Assembly (NCBI RefSeq): GCF_000224145.3 | Contig: NC_020172.2 | Span: 4,369,961 to 4,433,960 of the forward strand | Source of the DNA: Ciona intestinalis | Taxonomy: Eukaryota > Chordata > Ascidiacea > Phlebobranchia > Cionidae | Direction of reading: 5' to 3' | Length of the DNA stretch: 64,000 nt | Translations under genes and position numbers: made by a program | In this document: piece after piece, positions 24,201-33,200 of the stretch | How positions within the stretch are numbered: the stretch's first letter is position 1 | How the letters are laid out: each line of letters begins with the position of its first letter | The notes under the pieces: generated by a model | The model's database searches: none | What the model saw: the letters and a program-made list of their open reading frames with translations, nothing else | What the model was told of the DNA's origin: nothing

Positions 24201-27200
24201 CTAATTAACCCACGCATAATGGGGCAATGGCAGACATTATAACACAGGTGTTCTGTTACATACATCTTTAGAGCTACCACATATGTAATTTTGTAGGTGA
24301 TTATTTTTTTTGATTTTTTATTTTTTATGTATGGCTGATAATTTATTTTTTGTGACATTTGTTTATTCATTCAAATACAGGTTGATAGGAAAGTGAATTT
24401 AGTTCTTGAGATGGCACCAAGATTTGTTCTTGAACCTGAGAATAAGATAACAGATGCTGGGAATAACGTGGTGTTGGACTGCCAAGCTGTGGGTGAACCT
24501 ACCCCTGATATAAGTAAGTATCTGCATGTTTTATACAAATATATTTTACGATTTAACCTTGATGAAGATGAGCTGAATAGGTCGTTGAAACGTCGGTTAG
24601 CAAAATATTTTCCAAGGGAGAAATTTTTAAGTTATTTTCAAAATAACCAATATTTATGTTCTATTGCTTTCTAGTCCTGACAGATACATCCTTATTTAAA
24701 GAATAACTGAAAACAAGTCCAAATAGTAAAATAGGTATTTATAAGTTTTGACGATTATAATGCAAAAACAAAACCTACTAATTCAGTATAATTATTAAAA
24801 ACAAACAATATTTGACGAGAGTTTTATTACACAGGTTGGACAAAAGGTTCGCGAGCGTTACCTCAAGACGACCGGTTCTCAGTGTTGCGCAATAATTCCT
24901 TGCGAATTGTTGCAAGTAGATTGGAGGACACTGGTGAATATGAATGTCTTGCAAGTAACTTTATGGGAAGGAATTTAGCAAAGGCACTCATTACTATAAG
25001 GGTAAGAAGATATACGTACGTATAGTAGGGTGGGGTTGGTATAAGTCATATTTTCATTCTCATGTCTCGTCCTATTCAGTAGTAAACAAAGAATATTTAG
25101 AGAATTATAAAATCGTCACCACTACCAAGAAAACTATTCCATATAGTATCCCATCTTATTCCACAATACAATATATAGATACTTATGATATCCCATCTCA
25201 CCCCGCATTACTATATCCTCAGGTAAATGGTGGTTTCGCTCGATGGCGAGCATGGGGTGCGTGTTCAACCACATGTGGATCAGGATTACAAATTCGACAA
25301 CGTTCATGTAATAACCCCCCACCAGCTAATGGGGGAAGAGAATGCTCCGGGTCAGAAGTTGAATCAAAGAATTGTCACCAAGGACCTTGTCCAAGTAAGA
25401 TAATAAGAATAATAACTTCTATTCCCGATTAAGTGACAGGAAGCACTGATTTTAAATTCCTGTCAAAGACCTTGTCCAAGTAAGATGTCATAATATTAAT
25501 TTTACCTTTATTTGTCTTTAGCTTTATTTTAGCGAAAATATATTGAATCAAAGACAGGATATATCGACAAAACAATAGTTGTAAAAACACACTTACGATT
25601 AAAACATATTTAATTGGAACTTTAATTTGTAAAAAAACAAAAAACAGACAAACATCAAGCCATTTATGTTTAATTATTTCTAAACAATCTCTAGGCACAA
25701 GCATTTTTAAACATTTATCAATGCAAATATATTTTCTCTTTATTTCTTAAAACTTTTCATTCAAATTTGTTTTCCTAAATTTCGGATATATTTTCTTTTT
25801 TTACCCTTTTCAGTGTGTTTTTCATTTTATTTTTATTTTATCTTTCAGTTCACGGTGGTTGGAGCGTGTGGGCACCATGGGAGGAATGCTCAGTATCTTG
25901 TGGCCAAGGTACGCGGTCACGATCACGAGGATGTAACAACCCCCCAGCACAATATGGTGGAACTCCATGCTCGGGGTTGGATAACGAAAGATTGACTTGC
26001 GTTGCCCCGCCATGTGCCGGTCAGTTGACATTTGTGTATTTGGAAAAACGTTAGACCTTTATTTTATTTTTTTTTTGAATTTTGTTGTATGTATTTCTTC
26101 AATTATTCTTCTGTGTTTTTTTTTCAAATGTTTTGTTCAAAAACGAAAAAAATATAATGTCTGTTTAAATGGAAAAAAAATTCAAAATGTCTGTTTAAAT
26201 GAAAAAATCTGTGATGTCAGTTAAAATGAAATTCAAGGAAGCAATAAAAGTCGTTATATTTTTCCAGTTAACGGAGCTTGGTCAATATGGGGTCCATGGT
26301 TGCCATGCACAAGCACGTGTGGCCACGGATCACAGATGAGACATCGATCGTGTAACAATCCGTCGCCCTCTGGTGGAGGATTCGATTGCTTTGGACTTGA
26401 TTCTTCGTCGAGGTTATGTGCCTTACAACCTTGTCCAGGTATATCAGGGTGTAAATATAAAAAGGCAATTGGGTTGGTAGTTATTAGCACATGGTAACTA
26501 CTAACTAGAGTAGGGTATACTGCTTTTGTAATTGGTTGTAAAAAAGGTAATTTAGTACTGGTTTTGGGTGTATGTCAGTTGGCCAACAAACTTCACCCTA
26601 TTTGTTTCAACCCAGAAATCACTAATGAGTTATCAATTTTCACAGAAAGGTTCATATTTCCAACTACTAGTATAGTTGCAAGGTATAACACAGGATAAAA
26701 AGCTATAAAACTTAAAAACCAATTATAAAAAAAGGTAAAAACCAAAACTTAAAAAAAAATTATAAAAAAAATACTTTAATTTTTAGTTGATGGTCAGTGG
26801 TCACCATGGGGATCATGGGATGTATGCAGTGTATCGTGTGGGGGAGGATCAAGGAACCGCATCCGGACTTGTTCGGAGCCATATCCACTCAATGGAGGAA
26901 GACCATGTTCGGGATCAAGCTCACAACTCGATCATTGTAACGTGGATCCTTGCTCTGGTGGGTGCTGTTTTACTTTATATTAAATTTGTAAATTATTTTT
27001 AAAAAAGCAGTATTTAAAATTTTTTAAAATTAGAATCTGATTTTTAGGCATTAGTCAACATCGAATGGTGACGTTTTTTTAAACCACAGAGACCGTGTTT
27101 TCTTGCCAAGACTTTATTTCTTACAAATAATACTAATATTAACAACATATCCTTTATACCACAGTGAATGGAGATTGGGCGTCATGGGGAACTTGGAGTG

Positions 27201-30200
27201 AATGTTCGCGATCGTGTGGTGGAGGACAAATGAACAGATATCGTTCGTGTTCCAACCCAGCACCCAGGTTTGGAGGAAGGTTTTGCCCTGGAAGCGACTC
27301 CGACCTTCAACCTTGTGGTCTACAATCTTGTCCAAGTAATTCGATTTAAAAAAGTTTTTGAATTTTTTGAATTGATGTTTAATTCAAAAACCTAAAAAAA
27401 TGCGTTTTGAATTAAGGTTTTTATTCTATGTGGGTGCGATTTTGGTCAGGTCAGGTTTGGCCCATTGCTTCAGGAATTATTTTCAGTAATATTTTTAAAT
27501 CTGTGTAACTCTAGTTAAATTTGTATAGTGGTGTGGAGTAAGAGCACATTGCATAATATCCCATATTTCCTAATCTTGCTTTTAAACAAATAACAATTCT
27601 ATTTTAAAGTCGCTATGGTTTTATAATTCTTTGAATACTCTTTGTTTCCTACCAAATTGGACGGGAAAATATATTGAAGTCATGTACCATCTTACCCCAA
27701 CCTACTACATATTATTAACGATTGAATATATTATTAAAAGTTATTAACAGTAATATTCTATATTATAGTGGGGGGCCCTATGGTGAGGCCAGGGACGTTG
27801 AATTTAAGCCTGGATTGGCCCATTAACCAATCCATATATAACACACAAGTAAGCATATTTTATTTTAAACAGTTGATGGTCAGTGGGGAAGTTGGACACG
27901 GTGGGGAAGTTGTAGCAAAACTTGTGGCAACGGAGAAAGGACACGTAGTCGCTTGTGCAACGAGCCACGGCCTCAATTTAGTGGCAGGTGGTGTTCAGGG
28001 GATGCCACACAATCAAGCTATTGTAGAGAGACTTACTGTCATGGTATGTGAACAGTGAACATTTAGGTTTTTAATTTGTTGTTTCGGATCAAAAAATAAT
28101 TTAAAAAAAACATATTTAAAAATAAAAGTTTGTTTTAACAACTGTTGTTTTGTCATTATATTCTGTTTTTTGTTTAAAATATTTCTAAATCGTCACTACC
28201 GTAATCGAAGAGAAAAATAAAAGTTATTATTATTTTATAAAGGTATAATAAATGGCATTTATTTACCATTTACTGCAGGTGGACCAAGAGAAGGAGAAGG
28301 GATAGCGTTTGGAACAATAAATGATATTCCATTTGGAGCATCTGGTATATCAGCCAATGGAACCGACATTGGTGGAGACAAGACCAGGATAGTTGCGGAA
28401 TTAGATAATATTCCACCATCAATTGGTGAGCATTCTTAATATTTTATCACAGTTATTTTTATTATATCTTTTCTTTTTGTTTAAATGTTTTTCAATCTTC
28501 ACAAATAAAGTTACTATTATTATTATTAAGGGTAATGCGCAAATACTTTATCAAGCAAATTAGTAGTGTCTAGTCTGGTGCCGTGGCACAGTGGTTAGCA
28601 CATCTACTTAAAACCTTAAAACTCAGAGGTTATGAGTTCAAAGCTTGTCGTACAAAACACTTATCAGCAATTGCTTAAACCCGGTGGTCAGTAATGTATT
28701 GACTGAATTGTCAGCCATACAGAAAAGTAATCACCCACAAAGTTACATACATGGTAACTCGTCAGCGGGCAAGAGGTTTCGTATAATTTTTTCTTTTGCT
28801 TTAACCCCCCAAAACATAGGAGATGTAAATATATGTCTTTTATATGTCATAACAATGATGTTAACAAATTACAGGATCTGCTTTGAAGAGTCAAGTTTCA
28901 ATACTTAGTCCTATAGCTTGGGTGATGGCAAAGGAAATAAAGGGGGCTTACAACGGATACTCGTTAACAAGTGGTGTGTTTAATCGTGTTGTTATGGTAA
29001 GTGTACTTTATCATGCTTACATTCAAAAATAAATATATATATATATATAATATATAATATATATTTATCATGCTTTATTTCATGCTTTTACTTAAGTAAT
29101 TTTAACCCATAGCATATTTTTATTGTTGTTTTGTTGCTAATTACTTCTTTTCTTTGTTTTAATTTATCTTATATTCGCTATCATTCTATTCTATATAGCC
29201 TATGGAATTTTGGCCAATTTTGCCCCATTACCCCAACACACTTTTGTGTCTAAAAGTGAGTGGGTATTCAGTAACATATACTTTAAACTGCCATAATTTT
29301 ATTATTTTAATTAATAATTTTCATCTATTTAATTATTTACATTAAAAAATTAGAAGTGCCGACTCATGTTCTCAGGTTGAGTTTGCAAGTGGTGACACAG
29401 TAAAGATGACTCATCACGTTCATGGAGTAAACGCTCGTGGAAAACTACAGATGGATGTGTCACTAGAGGGCACTGTACCGCAAACAAGCCCGAATACTGA
29501 TATTCAAATTAAGGTAAGAAAAAATACACAAACTTGTACTAAAAAATACGGAAAGTATATTATTGGGAAAATCACACAAAGTTTCAAATAAGTAGCAACA
29601 AAATACAGACCAATATTTCACCAATTACAAGTATCAATAGGCTATTGGAGTCTTTCAAAATGAAATTTAATTTTTCAACAAAATTATAACACACGTGCTG
29701 TGGTCATTTTTAAGCTTCAATAAAACGTGTTTGTTTAAATTATACTATTCGACTTTCATCAATTTTGACATTACCTACTAGATGATTGTCAACTTTAATC
29801 CTTGCATATTGCGGCAACTTGTGAGGTCCTATAACCAGGCACACTAGGGTATTCTAAAATGCCTCGGCAACTTGTGAAGTTCTAATACATTAATATATTT
29901 TATACAAATGAGGTCCTATGCTATGGCAGGGCACGCCAGGGGGCCTGGGATGTTTTTTATGTATTCTCATATACTAGTGCAACTTGTAAAGTTCTAATAC
30001 GTTAATACAAACATTACAGGATTACACTGAAGATTATCTACAAACAGGAGCTGGTTCATTATATGCGTTCTCTGATAGATTAATGGTAATGGATGGTTTC
30101 ATACTACCATATACTTGGAACCATACTATTACATACAACTCTTCAAGAGGTTTGGTAAGTTATTCCATGTCATCTTGTATCATTGTATATATTACTGGGA

Positions 30201-33200
30201 CACTGTTAACGCCTAAATACCATATTTTTTAAGTGTATTGAACAATTAACAACGTTCTTTTACAGTTATGAGAATTACGGTTTTATAATTCTTTGAATAT
30301 GCTTTGTTTGTTACCAAATTGAAAGAGAAAATAGAATGAAAATACGTCTCAGCTTACTCCCCTACTGCAACAGCTTTTCCTTTAACTTTAACCAAAATAT
30401 TTAAATCATGGTTGCTGATACATATAGTTCCAGTATATAATTTAATATTTTTTGTTTACTACCAAATTGGACAAATAAAGAGAATGAAAACATGTTTTTC
30501 AAAACAGTTTCAATATTACTCCCCCCAAAATACAAATAATGTTAATAATAGATGCCTTTCCTGGTTGAGACACTTTCTGCATCCGATATATTGGTTGAGT
30601 ACGATGAAGTGCTCGAGAAACTTCGCTTCCAGTTGGATGTTCAGATCGCACCTGGGGAGCCAAGTGATCGGTGTCCGGAAGGATTCCTTCTGGAGGACAC
30701 TGGAAGATATTGCAGAGGTAAAGGATTGGTTTGTGGTTAGTGAGCCAAGTTTGGCAAGAGGGTACAGGGTTCGATGCTCACCGCTGTGATCAGTGTTGGT
30801 GTATATGGCAAGAGTTCGCATTTTTTTGCCACTATTGTTGTGATTGTGTTTCTTCAGAGCACTGGATAGTTTAATGTAGAGAACTTGTGAGATCAAAGCT
30901 TGCTTCCATTGTGGGTGTATGTGTTCTTAGCAAGACATTTAACAGCAATTGCTCCAACCCAGTGGTCACTAATGGGTGGTTAGAGAGAGGTTATAGGTTC
31001 AAGACTTAAAAAACGAAAAACCTAGCAATAAAAACAGTATTAGATTATGTAAAATAAAGTTAATTTTTTTCTAGATGAGAATGAATGTGTTACCCAGCGT
31101 CCATGTTCGCATACATGTACCAATGCTCCTGGTTCGTTTGTATGTGGCTGCCCTACTGGTTTCAATATGGGACCAGATGGAAGGAATTGTGAAGGTAAAA
31201 TTACATAACAGCCAATATAAATGACAGTGGCCATAATTTGTATTGTATATTACTATGTATGTAACACATACTGCAACCAATTTAGGTAAACTGTTATTGC
31301 AACTATGTTAAGAAAAACTACTCTGATTTACAGTTATTTTGAAATAGTGTAAAATAAGGCATGACACTTAACAGCAACTGCTCCAACTCAGTGGTCACTA
31401 ATGGGCTGTCTAAATTGCAAATATAATCACCACAAAGTTACATACGTGGTAACTCATGAGCTGGCGTGAGTTGTATGAAACAAAACGCCTGTGTTATAGT
31501 AACTGTCATTGCCTCGTCATGCGAGAATAAAGCAAGTTACATTCATCCATATTTGTTAATATTACATATTTGTATTACAAAATGGGACGAGAAAACCGAA
31601 TAAAATAGTGTACCATCTTCCCCCAGCTTAACAAAATATCACATATTTGTACTTTCAGATGTAGACGAGTGTTCAACAGGACAATATATTTGCCAACCGA
31701 CGACAGAATGTCTCAATACACTTGGTTCGTATCGATGTGTTATTAAATGCGGTGCTGGGCTTAAGAGGTCGGAAAATGGAAGAACTTGTGAAGGTATTTA
31801 AACTTATTTTAATAATATTTAAAATAAGAAAAAATATCAAAAATTGTTTATGTGAAATTTGTTTTCTTGGTTTCTTTTCGTAACAACAGTTTTTTTTATA
31901 AAAATATAATTTTTTTTTTTTTTCAAAAATGATTCTTTGTTTTATTAAAAGATTAAGGTTTAAGTTAAATACCAGGATATGTATACTTTCTGCATATCAT
32001 CAAGTATAGCTAGAATATTTTAAATCGTAGTTACAAATATTTTTACAAAAACCTTGCCTAATAACACAAAATTGAACTGTAATATTAAAAAAAATACTTG
32101 AATATTAAAAAATCTCATAATATTTTGATTTTTTTCAAAGATATTGATGAATGCATTGATTCGGCTGAGAGAGTATGTAGCCAGGTTTGCCTTAACACGA
32201 TTGGTTCATATCGATGTGAGTGTCGTCATGGTTACAGAAAGCGGTCTGGTGGTCGCTGCATAGGTGAGGGACTTCACATATTTATTTTTTTGTCTTTTTT
32301 TGTTTCAAAATATTGTTTCAAAAACTTTTGTTTGTTTTTCACCTAAATTGTATCGTATACCCCTAAATTGTGTTAAATTCATCAAACTTACCACCACATT
32401 GTGTCGAATGAAATAAATTTACGCATGAATTGTTACCCAGACATCAACGAATGTCGACCCAACAACCACGCTTGTCGATCTGACCAAAGATGTGAAAATA
32501 CTGATGGAGGGTATAGATGTATTGATGATTGTCCAACGGGGATGGAAAAGAATCTGTTTGCAGTCTGTGTTGGTACGTTGCGTTTGATATAATATGTATG
32601 TTAAATAGTGGTACATGCAGTGGCGGGGCTAGGGAGATTTTAGGGTTCCCCACTTCCTCTTTTTTAAAAAAGTTTTTCTTGAAATGGTGCGGTAGAGTGT
32701 AGCGACCACATTTATTTTCTTTCAATTAAATGGAAATATGTTTTAACTGTAAGCGTGTTTTAACAACTGTTGTTTTGTCGCTATATTGTGTTTTTTGTTT
32801 TAAATATTTCTAAATCTTGGCTACCGTAATCGAAGAGACAAATAAAGTTTATTATTATTTGTATTGATATTAACATTTTATTTTGCCATGCAGGGTATAA
32901 AAATATCATTTTTCTATTCAACTTGTAACTAGTTGTTAAAATACCTCAGATATTGATGAGTGTGCCACGGGTAGGCATGAATGTGGAGTTGGCATGCAAT
33001 GTGAAAACACTGAGGGTGGTTACACTTGCGATTGTAGACCAGGATTCAAAGCTTCAGGAATTGAACCACCTTGCGTTGGTAAGATATTTATTTATGCAGT
33101 TTCGGGTGAAAAAATTCAAAATATCATTTTTCTGTTTTTGTGCTATTTTTTGAATGTTTTTCTCCATATTTTGCATGAAACATGTGTACTAACACTCTCT

